NCBI GenBank assembly: GCA_023665275.1
Contig: JAMPEF010000007.1
Location: 1 to 63,272 of the forward strand
Direction: 5' to 3'
Length of the DNA stretch: 63,272 nucleotides
Source: Alistipes senegalensis
GTDB taxonomy: Bacteria; Bacillota; Clostridia; Oscillospirales; Ruminococcaceae
Shown here: piece by piece, positions 44,457-53,032 of the stretch
How positions within the stretch are numbered: position 1 is the first letter of the stretch
Layout of the letters: each line of letters starts with the position of its first letter
Position numbers and translations under genes: made by a program
Notes under the pieces: model-generated
The model's database searches: none
Told to the model about the DNA's origin: nothing
Seen by the model: the letters and a program-made list of their open reading frames with translations, nothing else

Positions 44457-44957
44457 ATGTCAAAAAAAGTTGCAGTTATTATGGGTAGTAACAGCGATTT
44501 CCCCGTTGTAAAATCCGCCCTTACAGAACTAAAAAAATACGGCGTTGAATTTGAATGCCGTGTGATGTCGGCACACCGTACACCCGTTGAGGCTTGCGGA
44601 TTTGCCGACAAGGCAAAGGAAAACGGATTCGGTGTTATAATATGTGCCGCCGGAATGGCTGCACACCTCGCCGGAGTAGTCGCCGGACATACAACACTAC
44701 CAGTCATTGCCATTCCCATGAAGTCTTCCGTACTTGAGGGCATGGACGCTCTTTTATCGTCCGTCATGATGCCCCCCGGAGTTCCGGTAGCAACAGTCGG
44801 CATAAACGGTGCAAAAAATGCCGGTATTCTTGCCGTGCAGATGCTGGCAATTTCAGATGACGAACTTTCACAGAAGTTAGCAGACGAAAAAGTAAAAATG
44901 GCTGATGGTGTACGTCAGAAAGATATTGAATTACAGGAAGAAATAGCCAATGTTTGA
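44457..44957 (+). CDS. purE: N5-carboxyaminoimidazole ribonucleotide mutase PurE
   Basis: A 166-residue enzyme of purine synthesis that isomerises N5-CAIR to CAIR. GSNSDFPVV and SAHRTP are the conserved phosphate and His motifs, and CAAGMAAHLAGVVAGHTTLPVI follows. SAHRTP points to the class I enzyme, which normally needs PurK; no purK is in the window. ATG 44457 follows AAAGGAG. It opens the purine cluster without a promoter or purine riboswitch that I can see directly upstream. Confidence 0.93.
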   Translation: MSKKVAVIMGSNSDFPVVKSALTELKKYGVEFECRVMSAHRTPVEACGFADKAKENGFGVIICAAGMAAHLAGVVAGHTTLPVIAIPMKSSVLEGMDALLSSVMMPPGVPVATVGINGAKNAGILAVQMLAISDDELSQKLADEKVKMADGVRQKDIELQEEIANV

Positions 44958-45153
44958 TAAAAATGAAAAGAACAAGAAATCAAAACGCTTTGTCATCAAG
45001 GAAGAACAGTCTATCGGTTTGTGTGGAGTACAGATTATTGTTGATACTGTCACGGGTGTTAATTATCTGAATACTGTCGGCACTCCATTTGCGGGACTTA
45101 CTCCCCTGCTCGACGATAAGGGAAATGTCATCATTGACCTGATAAACGACTGA
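44950..45153 (+). CDS. Small DUF6440-like protein
   Basis: A 67-residue protein overlapping purE by 8 bp. The N-terminus is basic (KNEKNKKSKRF). The core (GVQIIVDTVTGVNYLNT, then FAGLTPLLDDKGNVI) matches my recollection of the DUF6440 family, small beta-rich proteins of unknown role in Firmicutes. Translational coupling to purE suggests co-expression with purine genes. Confidence 0.65.
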   Translation: MFDKNEKNKKSKRFVIKEEQSIGLCGVQIIVDTVTGVNYLNTVGTPFAGLTPLLDDKGNVIIDLIND

Positions 45154-45169
45154 TTAAATTGCTTTACGT

Positions 45170-45187
45170 GTTCACAAAGATGTGAAC
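45170..45187 (+). promoter_or_regulatory. Perfect inverted repeat before purC
   Basis: GTTCAC (45170-45175) and GTGAAC (45182-45187) with a 6-bp centre, in the 66-bp gap before purC. There is no T run, so it is either an operator-like site or an intercistronic hairpin. Confidence 0.45.
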
Positions 45188-45219
45188 TTGTATATATATC
45201 TCACAGGAGGAATTTTAAA

Positions 45220-45939
45220 ATGGAAAATATCGTTAAACAGGAACAGCTTTACGAGGGCAAGGCTAAGAAAGTCTATGCCACCAACGACCCAGACCTTGTA
45301 ATCGTTGATTACAAGGACGACGCAACAGCCTTCAACGGCGAAAAGAAAGGTACAATCTCCGGAAAGGGTGTTGTCAACAACAGAATGACAAACTTCATGT
45401 TTAAAATGCTCGAAAAAGAGGGCGTTCCGACACATCTCGTTGAGGAAATCAGCGACCGTGAAACTATCGTAAAGAAAGTTTCCATCGTACCGCTTGAGGT
45501 CATCATCAGAAACGTTGCAGCCGGTTCATTCTCAAAGAGAATGGGTGTCGAAGAGGGCAGACAGCTTCTCACACCTATTCTTGAGTTCAGCTACAAAAAC
45601 GACGACCTCGGTGACCCGTTCATAAATGATTATTATGCACTCGCACTTGGTCTTGCCACAAAGGAAGAAATTGATACAATCGCTGAATATGCATTCAAGG
45701 TAAACGCATTTATGCTTAAATTCTTTAAGAGTCTCAATATCGACCTTATCGACTTCAAAATTGAATTTGGCAAGACTTCCGACGGAACTATTATTCTTGC
45801 TGACGAAATCTCACCTGATACCTGTCGTTTCTGGGACAGCACAACTCACGAAAAACTCGATAAAGACCGTTTCCGTCGTGATATGGGCGGTGTTGAAGAA
45901 GCATATCAGGAAATCATGAAGAGATTAATGGGAGAATAA
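45220..45939 (+). CDS. purC: SAICAR synthetase PurC
   Basis: A 239-residue enzyme joining CAIR and aspartate. It begins with [31 protein letters not shown], the family signature, and contains [48 protein letters not shown]. It has an AGGAGG site. Its codons favour C- and G-ending forms more than those of its neighbours, which suggests high expression. It lies between the DUF6440-like gene and the purF-like gene. Confidence 0.96.
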   Translation: MENIVKQEQLYEGKAKKVYATNDPDLVIVDYKDDATAFNGEKKGTISGKGVVNNRMTNFMFKMLEKEGVPTHLVEEISDRETIVKKVSIVPLEVIIRNVAAGSFSKRMGVEEGRQLLTPILEFSYKNDDLGDPFINDYYALALGLATKEEIDTIAEYAFKVNAFMLKFFKSLNIDLIDFKIEFGKTSDGTIILADEISPDTCRFWDSTTHEKLDKDRFRRDMGGVEEAYQEIMKRLMGE

Positions 45940-45943
45940 TTTT

Positions 45944-47368
45944 ATGGGCGGATTTTTTGGTGCAGCATCAAAAAATGACTGTGTAACAGATGTTTTTTTC
46001 GGAACGGACTATCATTCACATTTAGGCACACGCCGTGGTGGTATGACATCTTATTCTGAGGAGCAGGGTTTTCAGCGTAATATTCATAGTATAGAAAACT
46101 CACCATTCAGGACTAAATTTGAAGATGATGTTGTAAAAATGCGTGGCAAACTCTGCATAGGCAGCATAAGCGATACCGACCCGCAACCTATTCTTGTACG
46201 TTCAAAACTCGGTCTTTACGCCGTATGTTCAGTAGGCATAATAAGAAATGCTGAAAAACTCGTAGAAGAACTCCTTGAAAACGGCTGTGCAAACTTCGAA
46301 ACGATGAGCAGCGGAAGCATAAACTCCGGCGACTTAATCGGCGCACTTATCGCACAGAAAGATTCTTTTATTGAGGGCATACGCTATGCACAGGAAAAAA
46401 TTGAGGGTACAATGTCGCTTATAATCCTCACAAAAGACCACATTATTGCGGCAAGAGACCAATTCGGCAGACTACCCATAATCATAGGCAAAAGAAGTGA
46501 TGGTTTCTGTCTTTCGACTGAATCTTTTGCATTTCAGAAATTAGGCTATAAGACATATAAGGAACTCACTGCCGGTGAAATTGTAAAGATAACCGCCGAT
46601 GACTGTGAAACTCTCAGTGAGGGTGACCCCTCCAAAATGAAGATATGTACTTTCATGTGGACTTATTACGGCTATCCGACGGCAGTATATGAAGGCATCA
46701 ACGTTGAAGTCATGCGTACACGAAACGGTGAAATCATGGCGGAAAACGATATAAAAGCCGGTAAACTTCCCGATGTTGATTATGTATGTGGTATTCCAGA
46801 TTCAGGAACTCCGCACGCTATCGGTTACGCAAACAGGAGCGGTATTCCATTTGCAAGACCGTTTATAAAGTATACACCTACATGGCCACGTAGTTTTATG
46901 CCTACTAATCAAAGTATACGTAATAAAGTTGCTAAAATGAAACTTATTCCGGTACATGAACTTATTGAGGGGAAAAAACTTCTTTTTGTAGATGACAGCA
47001 TAGTGCGTGGTACACAGATGCGTGAAACTGTCGAATTTCTGTACGAAAACGGTGCAAAGGAAGTGCATATGCGTTCAGCATGTCCGCCGATTATGCACGG
47101 CTGTAAATATCTTAACTTCTCACGCAGTCATTCAGAACTTGAATTAATCGCAAGACAGATTGTTGATGAATTTGAGGGCGTTGAGGGTGTAAAATATCTT
47201 GCTGAATACAGCGATACCAACACGGAACGTGGAAAGCGTCTTCGTGACGAAATATGCCGTCGCCTGAAGCTGACATCACTTGAATTTCAGTCGCTTGAAG
47301 GCAAGGTTAAAGCTGTAGGTCTGCCTGAATGCAACCTCTGTACTTACTGCTGGAGCGGAAACGAATAA
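45944..47368 (+). CDS. PurF-like amidophosphoribosyltransferase lacking the catalytic cysteine
   Basis: A 474-residue homologue of glutamine PRPP amidotransferase. The C-terminal phosphoribosyltransferase half is intact: VCGIPDSGTPHAIGYA, PFIKYTPTWPRSFMP and the PRPP loop LLFVDDSIVRGTQ. In the N-terminal Ntn half the start is MGGFFG where the family has Met-Cys-Gly, so the nucleophile Cys is replaced by Gly, and the glutamine-site Asn-Gly motif is also lost (SVGIIRN). It may use ammonia or be a partner subunit. The C-terminus has CNLCTYC. No standard purF lies in the window. It starts 4 bp after purC. Confidence 0.85.
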   Translation: MGGFFGAASKNDCVTDVFFGTDYHSHLGTRRGGMTSYSEEQGFQRNIHSIENSPFRTKFEDDVVKMRGKLCIGSISDTDPQPILVRSKLGLYAVCSVGIIRNAEKLVEELLENGCANFETMSSGSINSGDLIGALIAQKDSFIEGIRYAQEKIEGTMSLIILTKDHIIAARDQFGRLPIIIGKRSDGFCLSTESFAFQKLGYKTYKELTAGEIVKITADDCETLSEGDPSKMKICTFMWTYYGYPTAVYEGINVEVMRTRNGEIMAENDIKAGKLPDVDYVCGIPDSGTPHAIGYANRSGIPFARPFIKYTPTWPRSFMPTNQSIRNKVAKMKLIPVHELIEGKKLLFVDDSIVRGTQMRETVEFLYENGAKEVHMRSACPPIMHGCKYLNFSRSHSELELIARQIVDEFEGVEGVKYLAEYSDTNTERGKRLRDEICRRLKLTSLEFQSLEGKVKAVGLPECNLCTYCWSGNE

Positions 47369-47383
47369 TATAAAAAATTTCAG

Positions 47384-47415
47384 AACCTGTTTTCATTTTT
47401 TTGCGGAAACAGGTT
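47384..47415 (+). other. Intercistronic hairpin between purF-like gene and purM
   Basis: A stem of nine to ten bp (AACCTGTTT/AAACAGGTT) in the 73-bp gap, followed by TTG rather than a strong T run. It is a possible processing site or weak terminator. Confidence 0.5.
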
Positions 47416-47441
47416 TTGAAAAATAAGGAGGAAAATTTCCA

Positions 47442-48479
47442 ATGAATAACAGTTTTTCAAAAAGCTATGAAAAAGCCGGCGTGGACGTTACAGCCGGATA
47501 TAAAGCCGTTGAACTTATGAAAAAACACATAGCCCGTACCATGACAGCCGGTGCAATCTCCGGTATAGGTGGTTTTGGTGGTTTGTTTGAACTTGATATG
47601 ACAGGCATTTCAAAACCCGTACTTGTTTCCGGTACGGACGGCGTGGGAACTAAAATAAAAATTGCTTTTATCATGAACAAACACGATACAGTCGGCATTG
47701 ACTGTGTAGCTATGTGCGTAAATGATATTATCTGCTGTGGTGCAAAACCTCAGTTTTTCCTTGATTATATCGCCTGTGGCAAGAACTATCCGGAAAAAAT
47801 AGCCGAAATCGTTTCCGGTGTTGCAGAGGGTTGTGTACAGGCTGAATGTGCTTTAATCGGTGGTGAAACTGCTGAACACCCTGGACTTATGCCCCTTGAT
47901 GAGTATGACCTTGCAGGTTTTTCAGTAGGTGTTGTCGACAAGGACAAGATTTTAAAGCCTGAAACTCAGAAAGCCAGCGATGTTCTTATAGCTATAAAGT
48001 CAAGTGGTGTACACTCAAACGGTTTTTCACTTGTAAGAAAAGTATTTGAAGTAAATGAAAAAAATCTTGCTGTACATTTCGACGATTTAGGAACTACTTT
48101 AGGTGAGTGCCTCCTTACTCCGACAAAAATCTATGTAAAGGCAATTTCAAAACTTATTGAGTCCGTAAATGTAAAGGCTATATCACATATAACCGGTGGT
48201 GGTTTCTATGAAAATATTCCACGTGTACTTCCTGCCGGAATTTCTGCAAAAATTGAAAGAAATACCGTTCAGGTACTCCCGATTTTTGACCTGATAAAGC
48301 GTTCCGGCGATATTCCGGAAAGAGATATGTTCAATACGTTCAATATGGGTGTCGGTATGATTGTATCTGTCGATAAAAACGACGCCGACAAGGCGATTGA
48401 AGTTCTCAAGTCTGCCGGTGAAGATGCATACATACTTGGTGAACTCGTTGAGGCAGAAGATGGTGTTATAATCTGTTGA
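47442..48479 (+). CDS. purM: Phosphoribosylformylglycinamidine cyclo-ligase PurM
   Basis: A 345-residue ATP-dependent enzyme making AIR. Motifs: [96 protein letters not shown] and [15 protein letters not shown]. Length is normal. AGGAGG precedes the ATG. A long hairpin follows its stop and a new promoter precedes the next gene. Confidence 0.97.
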   Translation: MNNSFSKSYEKAGVDVTAGYKAVELMKKHIARTMTAGAISGIGGFGGLFELDMTGISKPVLVSGTDGVGTKIKIAFIMNKHDTVGIDCVAMCVNDIICCGAKPQFFLDYIACGKNYPEKIAEIVSGVAEGCVQAECALIGGETAEHPGLMPLDEYDLAGFSVGVVDKDKILKPETQKASDVLIAIKSSGVHSNGFSLVRKVFEVNEKNLAVHFDDLGTTLGECLLTPTKIYVKAISKLIESVNVKAISHITGGGFYENIPRVLPAGISAKIERNTVQVLPIFDLIKRSGDIPERDMFNTFNMGVGMIVSVDKNDADKAIEVLKSAGEDAYILGELVEAEDGVIIC

Positions 48480-48489
48480 TAATCAAGCT

Positions 48490-48530
48490 TTCCGTTATGC
48501 CGGTAATATACGACTTCCGGCATAATGGAA
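48490..48530 (+). other. Hairpin after purM
   Basis: A 14-bp stem with one mismatch (arms 48490-48503 and 48517-48530) just after the purM stop. There is no T run, so it may be an mRNA 3' stabiliser or a weak terminator. Confidence 0.55.
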
Positions 48531-48601
48531 AATAATTCCGCTTGTCAGTACAGAAACATATCTGTATAACATAAAAATAATATATACCATTGTGGAAAAA
48601 A

Positions 48602-48630
48602 TTGACAGCTACTTATTATTAATTTATAAT
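48602..48630 (+). promoter_or_regulatory. Internal promoter of the purine cluster
   Basis: TTGACA (48602-48607), 17-bp spacer, TATAAT (48625-48630), plus strand, 19 bp before the TM2 gene start. Confidence 0.85.
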
Positions 48631-48649
48631 AAAAGGAGTGATTTTTTAT

Positions 48650-49042
48650 ATGAAATGTCCATATTGCGGTGCGGAAACACGCTATGCAAAATGTGAATTT
48701 TGCGATTCTGTTATAGAACAGTCTGCCGGTGAAACGGTCAATGAAATATTTCAGGACGTAACCCGAAACGTAACACAGAATATAGTACAGAATATAACTA
48801 TTAATCCCGATACTACCATAACAGATATTTCTAAAAAAAGCAAGTCTACAGCTATTGCATTATGCTGTCTGGGATTTGTCGGACTGGGAGGTATTCACCG
48901 TTTCTATGCGGGAAAAATCGGCACTGGGTTAATATGGTTATGTACAGCTGGCTGTTTCGGAATAGGTACTGTCATTGACCTTGTTTCAATTATAATAAAC
49001 AAGTTCGATGACAATAAGGAAAAACGTATTTCAAAATGGTAA
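48650..49042 (+). CDS. Zinc-ribbon TM2-domain membrane protein
   Basis: A 130-residue protein. The N-terminal zinc ribbon is CPYC...CEFC. A Thr/Asn-rich linker (TRNVTQNIVQNITINPDTT) is followed by a TM2 domain of two helices with the signature GLGGIHRFYAGKIGTGLIW. TM2 proteins are small membrane proteins of unclear function. ATG 48650 follows AAGGAGTG. It lies 14 bp before purN and behind its own promoter. Confidence 0.85.
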   Translation: MKCPYCGAETRYAKCEFCDSVIEQSAGETVNEIFQDVTRNVTQNIVQNITINPDTTITDISKKSKSTAIALCCLGFVGLGGIHRFYAGKIGTGLIWLCTAGCFGIGTVIDLVSIIINKFDDNKEKRISKW

Positions 49043-49056
49043 CGGAGGAAAAATAT

Positions 49057-49683
49057 ATGAAAAATATTGTAGTTCTTGTTTCCGGTGGCGGAACGAACTT
49101 ACAGGCACTTATTGACGCACAGAAATCCGGTATCATAAAAAACGGAAAAATTACTTGTGTGATTTCCTCAAAACCGGACGTCTATGCACTCGAAAGGGCA
49201 AGTAATAATGACATTCCGACAAGAGTTATTCCCCGTAAGAATTACCCCGACAGTGTGACATATAGTCAGGAAATCTTAAAGGCACTCAACGAACTTAAAG
49301 CGGATTTGGTTGTGCTTGCAGGATTTATGACTATCCTTGACGAATGTGTGACAAAAGAATATGCCTATAAGATAATAAACGTACACCCCGCACTCATACC
49401 GTCATTTTGTGGTGAGGGATATTATGGACTGAAAGTCCATGAAAAAGCCCTTGAATACGGTGTGAAAGTCTCCGGTGCTACTATACATTTTGTCAACGAA
49501 AAAGCCGATGCCGGTGCGATAATATTACAAGGTGTTGTTGATGTTAAAAAAGACGATACACCGGAAATTTTACAACGTCGTATCATGGAAAACGTCGAAT
49601 GGAAATTACTTCCGGAGGCTGTTTCACTTTTCTGTCAGGATAAAATTAAAATCATCAACGAAAAGGCTTACGTTATAGAATGA
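49057..49683 (+). CDS. purN: Phosphoribosylglycinamide formyltransferase PurN
   Basis: A 208-residue folate-dependent GAR transformylase. VVLVSGGGTNLQALIDA, VISSKPDVYALERA, LVVLAGFMTIL, INVHPALIPSFCG (with the catalytic His) and GATIHFVNEKADAGAIILQ are present, the last including the catalytic Asp. ATG 49057 follows GGAGGAAA. Its stop overlaps the next gene's start (ATGA). Confidence 0.96.
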   Translation: MKNIVVLVSGGGTNLQALIDAQKSGIIKNGKITCVISSKPDVYALERASNNDIPTRVIPRKNYPDSVTYSQEILKALNELKADLVVLAGFMTILDECVTKEYAYKIINVHPALIPSFCGEGYYGLKVHEKALEYGVKVSGATIHFVNEKADAGAIILQGVVDVKKDDTPEILQRRIMENVEWKLLPEAVSLFCQDKIKIINEKAYVIE

Positions 49684-50348
49684 AAAAATTATCTGCACTG
49701 CTTATATGTCTGTTTATGCTCACTTCATGCGGAAAAGCTGAAATTATTCTCGGAGCAACGGAAACTTTTCTTGAAGAATATATGTCTCATACTGATTATC
49801 CTGTTGTAACATATGAAATCGAAAATATTGTTGACGGAAAATATACTGTTGTCTATAAGTTAAGAACAGGTTTTCCTGATACTATTGTTGATGTTAAAGT
49901 AAAACAATTCGGAGATGTCATATATAAACATAGTACAGACTGGAAAGGAACTATAGATATTCCTGAAGACACTTCTACTTGGAATAACAGTGAAACTTTA
50001 CCTGAAAAAATCGTTTATCTTTTTGAATATGACGGCGGAAATGTGTATTATATTCAGAATAATACCCCGTCATCGTATGGAAGGACCATCGTATATAAAC
50101 CTTTGTGTTTTGTTGTTTATGACGGTGAAAATGTTCCCGATTTTATGGATAATAACAATAGTATCTGTATAAATAACATTGATAACAGAGTTACTGGAAA
50201 TCCTGAATTATGGAGTAAAAAATTTGAATCAGCTTCAGAATTTCTGCAAGAAAACATGACGGAGCAGGAAATTATTGATATATTTGACAAGTGCGGATAT
50301 GATGACCAGTATATTCTTGAAATCTACAGATATTCCGGAAAGGACTGA
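49680..50348 (+). CDS. Putative lipoprotein
   Basis: A 222-residue protein of unknown function. The N-terminus KKLSALLICLFMLTSCGK is a lipoprotein signal with lipobox LTSC, so it would be lipid-anchored outside the membrane. The mature part is beta-rich and acidic, with several Tyr. It overlaps purN by 4 bp and is followed 4 bp later by the next gene, so it is co-expressed with purine genes although nothing in it suggests a purine role. Confidence 0.75.
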   Translation: MKKLSALLICLFMLTSCGKAEIILGATETFLEEYMSHTDYPVVTYEIENIVDGKYTVVYKLRTGFPDTIVDVKVKQFGDVIYKHSTDWKGTIDIPEDTSTWNNSETLPEKIVYLFEYDGGNVYYIQNNTPSSYGRTIVYKPLCFVVYDGENVPDFMDNNNSICINNIDNRVTGNPELWSKKFESASEFLQENMTEQEIIDIFDKCGYDDQYILEIYRYSGKD

Positions 50349-50352
50349 TTTT

Positions 50353-50817
50353 ATGGACATCAACAAATTATATTCTGAAATTTTCCATACTGAAATCGAA
50401 GTCAGTATTTACGACAAAGTAAGCATTGAGTACGCACAGAAATGTGTGGAACATTTCAAGAAATTAAATCCTGAAATTATTGAAACTATCTGCAAGGGTG
50501 CAAAGGCTTATTGTCTGGACTTAATGGACATTACAGGTGGTGAACTGGCAGAAGATTTGACAATTCCCGTAACTGCTGAAACTCAGCCATTTGAAATGCT
50601 GAAATGTTTCAAGCCTATTTCCCTTATAATCGAAGAACCCGAAGACGAAAACAAAACAGGTTATCAGCTTGAATGCTGTTGTGACTGGGAAATTGAACAT
50701 GGCATGGAAATTGACATACTCGACAACAAAGTTGTGTATCTAAGTTCATTTAATGGTTATTCGCCATGGCTTAAATACGACGACGAAGACGAATCAAATT
50801 ATATAAATAAAATATAA
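50353..50817 (+). CDS. Hypothetical cytoplasmic protein (DUF6985-like pattern)
   Basis: A 154-residue soluble acidic protein. The C-terminal part (LECCCDWEIEHGMEIDILDN followed by FNGYSPWL) resembles a family of small proteins I recall as DUF6985, often found in accessory loci with other orphan genes. The N-terminal helix region (KVSIEYAQKCVEHFKKLN) is unremarkable. It is 4 bp from the lipoprotein gene and 14 bp before the IMP cyclohydrolase gene. Function unknown. Confidence 0.6.
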   Translation: MDINKLYSEIFHTEIEVSIYDKVSIEYAQKCVEHFKKLNPEIIETICKGAKAYCLDLMDITGGELAEDLTIPVTAETQPFEMLKCFKPISLIIEEPEDENKTGYQLECCCDWEIEHGMEIDILDNKVVYLSSFNGYSPWLKYDDEDESNYINKI

Positions 50818-50831
50818 AGGAGATTTTTATA

Positions 50832-51545
50832 ATGAAAAAACTTGATATTGCACAGGAATTAAGTTCAAACGCATACCCCGGAAGAGGTATCATTATAGGC
50901 AGATGTGAGTGTGGTAAATATGCCGTGACAGCATACTTCATCATGGGCAGAAGCGAAAACAGTCGTAACCGTGTTTTCGTTGAGGAAGGCAGAGGCATTC
51001 GCACAGAGGCTTTTGACCCGTCCAAACTCACAGACCCGCATCTTATTATATATGCTCCGGTACGTGTTCTCGGAAACAAATTAATTGTCACCAATGGTGA
51101 CCAGACAGACACAATTTACGAACTTATGGACAAGCAGTATACATTTGAACAGTCACTCCGCACCCGTGAGTTTGAGGACGACGCACCTAACTATACACCC
51201 CGAATTTCCGGTATACTGCACTTTGAAAACGGTGGTTTCAACTATGCTATGTCCATATTAAAGAGTGCAGATGGTAATCCCGACTCTTGCCTGAGACATA
51301 CTTTCACATACAGCAATCCCGTTGCAGGTGAGGGACATTTCATTCATACGTACATGGGTGACGGAAATCCGCTTCCGAGCTTTGAGGGCGAACCTAAATT
51401 TATTGCCATAAAAGGCGGTATAGATGAATTTACAGATACTCTCTGGAACAATTTAAATGAAGATAACAAGGTATCACTTTTTGTACGCTATGTAAATCTT
51501 GAGGATGGTTCAGAAGAAACAAGAATTGTCAACAAAAACAAGTAA
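50832..51545 (+). CDS. purO: IMP cyclohydrolase, PurO-like
   Basis: A 237-residue protein matching the PurO-type IMP cyclohydrolase (first known from archaea), which closes FAICAR to IMP. Family features: NAYPGRGIIIGR, YAVTAYFIMGRSENSRNRVF, PRISGILHF and GEGHFIHTYMGDGNPLPSFEG. The bacterial bifunctional PurH is absent here; its transformylase half is a separate gene at 53033. The pairing completes the last two pathway steps. It has an AAGGAG site. Confidence 0.88.
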   Translation: MKKLDIAQELSSNAYPGRGIIIGRCECGKYAVTAYFIMGRSENSRNRVFVEEGRGIRTEAFDPSKLTDPHLIIYAPVRVLGNKLIVTNGDQTDTIYELMDKQYTFEQSLRTREFEDDAPNYTPRISGILHFENGGFNYAMSILKSADGNPDSCLRHTFTYSNPVAGEGHFIHTYMGDGNPLPSFEGEPKFIAIKGGIDEFTDTLWNNLNEDNKVSLFVRYVNLEDGSEETRIVNKNK

Positions 51546-51560
51546 AGTATTAATAAGACT

Positions 51561-52064
51561 ATGGACTATGAATTCGATATTATTCAGCTTGATGAAACGG
51601 ATATTAAAAGAGTCGCTGATTTCATAAAACAAAATCCGGAATTGTGAACTACAGGAGGTCGACACGCTGATAGTATTACATTAGCTTTAACCTATAAAGA
51701 TATCAAGATTTGTAGCACAAATGAATGGTTTAGGGAGGATACATTAAAAAAAATAACCACAAGAAAAAATTCTGTTGTAATAATTTATCCTGATAAAATC
51801 ATTTCTGCGGAGTGTTTCCACAGATTTGGAAAATGTATACCAGAATGGGGCGTGTCACAGACTACAGGAAATCCTGAACTTGATACGATTCTCAGTGAAG
51901 CGTCCCGCATTTTTTCGTTATATGAAGAAGATATTTTTGCATGGCTTATTGATAAACAGTCGGACGGCAGTGAATCATATTATGAATATGGTGATGATTA
52001 TGAAAAAATTAGATGCGAAATAATGCAATATGAAGACGATATGAGAGAAAAATATTTATTATGA
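51561..52064 (+). pseudogene. Hypothetical gene interrupted by one in-frame TGA
   Basis: A frame of 168 codons, open except for TGA at 51645-51647 (codon 29). The first part reads MDYEFDIIQLDETDIKRVAD and the part after the stop continues with TTGGRHADSITLALTYKD and good coding character to the end (CEIMQYEDDMREKYLL). Insertion or deletion is not needed, only one base change; TGG (Trp) would restore it. Reinitiation is conceivable because AGGAGG follows the stop, but no standard start is in frame nearby. Function unknown. Confidence 0.65.
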
Positions 52065-52108
52065 TAATTTTATTCAACCTTGACTAAACGCTATAAGGAT
52101 AAATTCAT

Positions 52109-52483
52109 ATGAAAACAAAACTTCTGCTTTCATTCAATAAACTGCTGATTTTCCCGTTATGCATAACGTATATAATTATAAATTCAATAACGATTTTAAA
52201 CTATGAAGATAATCTTAATATCTATTATAAAGTATGGAGATTCTGTTTTAATCATGGCATAAATGAATATTTCTTCTTTTTTGAAAATTTAGGCATGGAA
52301 TTGTCATGTACCTGCAATAATATAATATCAGTAATACTTACGCTTATGATGATTGCGGACATAGTTTTCAGTATAAAAAACGGCAGAAAACAGATTATAA
52401 AGTGGATTCTGTATGGAATAACAACAATTATTATTTTGTTTATCGGTTTTGTTGCCTCACCTGAATTTTATGACAGCGTATAA
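52109..52483 (+). CDS. Hypothetical membrane protein
   Basis: A 124-residue protein with three hydrophobic segments (about 10-30, 70-88 and 97-115). No motif recognised. The segment between the first two is aromatic-rich (FNHGINEYFFFFENLG). It has an AAGGA site and stands between the interrupted gene and the zinc-ribbon gene in the orphan group of the purine cluster. Confidence 0.6.
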   Translation: MKTKLLLSFNKLLIFPLCITYIIINSITILNYEDNLNIYYKVWRFCFNHGINEYFFFFENLGMELSCTCNNIISVILTLMMIADIVFSIKNGRKQIIKWILYGITTIIILFIGFVASPEFYDSV

Positions 52484-52501
52484 AAAAGGAGGTGAGATAT
52501 T

Positions 52502-52987
52502 ATGACAGAATCTTTAAGATGCCCTAACTGTAATGCACAGCTTCATGCAGTTCCGGACGGAAGTATTCTGAAGTGCGAATACTGCGACACAGAATTAATT
52601 ATAAATGATAATATTCAGAACGTTTCTGCACAGATAAACTACTTTTCCGCACCGGTGAATCACTATATCAATACAGGAATTTATGTGGAAGAAATGAAAA
52701 AATGGAAAAAATCATTTCACAAAAAACTAATAATACAGGCTGTACTTACGGCTTTTTTTGGAGTATTAATGGCAGCAGACGCACCAGGTATAGGAGTAAT
52801 TATATTCCTTATTGCTACTTTTTACTCTTTCGTACTGCCAGAGCATCTTTTAAAGAACAAACCACTTTCGCTAAAGCCACAGAAAAATAACAAATTCCTT
52901 GACTTCATGAAGATTTATCCCGCATTTGCAGGAGCATTCTGGGGTGGTATAATACTTATGGCTATTATCCTTAGCATAAACCCGTGA
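52502..52987 (+). CDS. Zinc-ribbon membrane protein
   Basis: A 161-residue protein. The N-terminal zinc ribbon CPNCNAQL...CEYCDTEL is followed by a linker with an amphipathic helix and three hydrophobic segments (about 75-105 in two parts and 140-158). It resembles the TM2 protein at 48650 in organisation but lacks the TM2 signature. AGGAGGTG precedes the ATG. Function unknown. Confidence 0.7.
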   Translation: MTESLRCPNCNAQLHAVPDGSILKCEYCDTELIINDNIQNVSAQINYFSAPVNHYINTGIYVEEMKKWKKSFHKKLIIQAVLTAFFGVLMAADAPGIGVIIFLIATFYSFVLPEHLLKNKPLSLKPQKNNKFLDFMKIYPAFAGAFWGGIILMAIILSINP

Positions 52988-53032
52988 AACTCAAATAATA
53001 TCAAAAAATTAAAATATAAGGAGGACATTATT

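Noticed and set aside
51826..52023. A 65-codon plus-strand frame (MENVYQNG...) inside the interrupted gene
   Set aside because: It lies in another frame of the region that carries convincing coding sequence for the interrupted gene.
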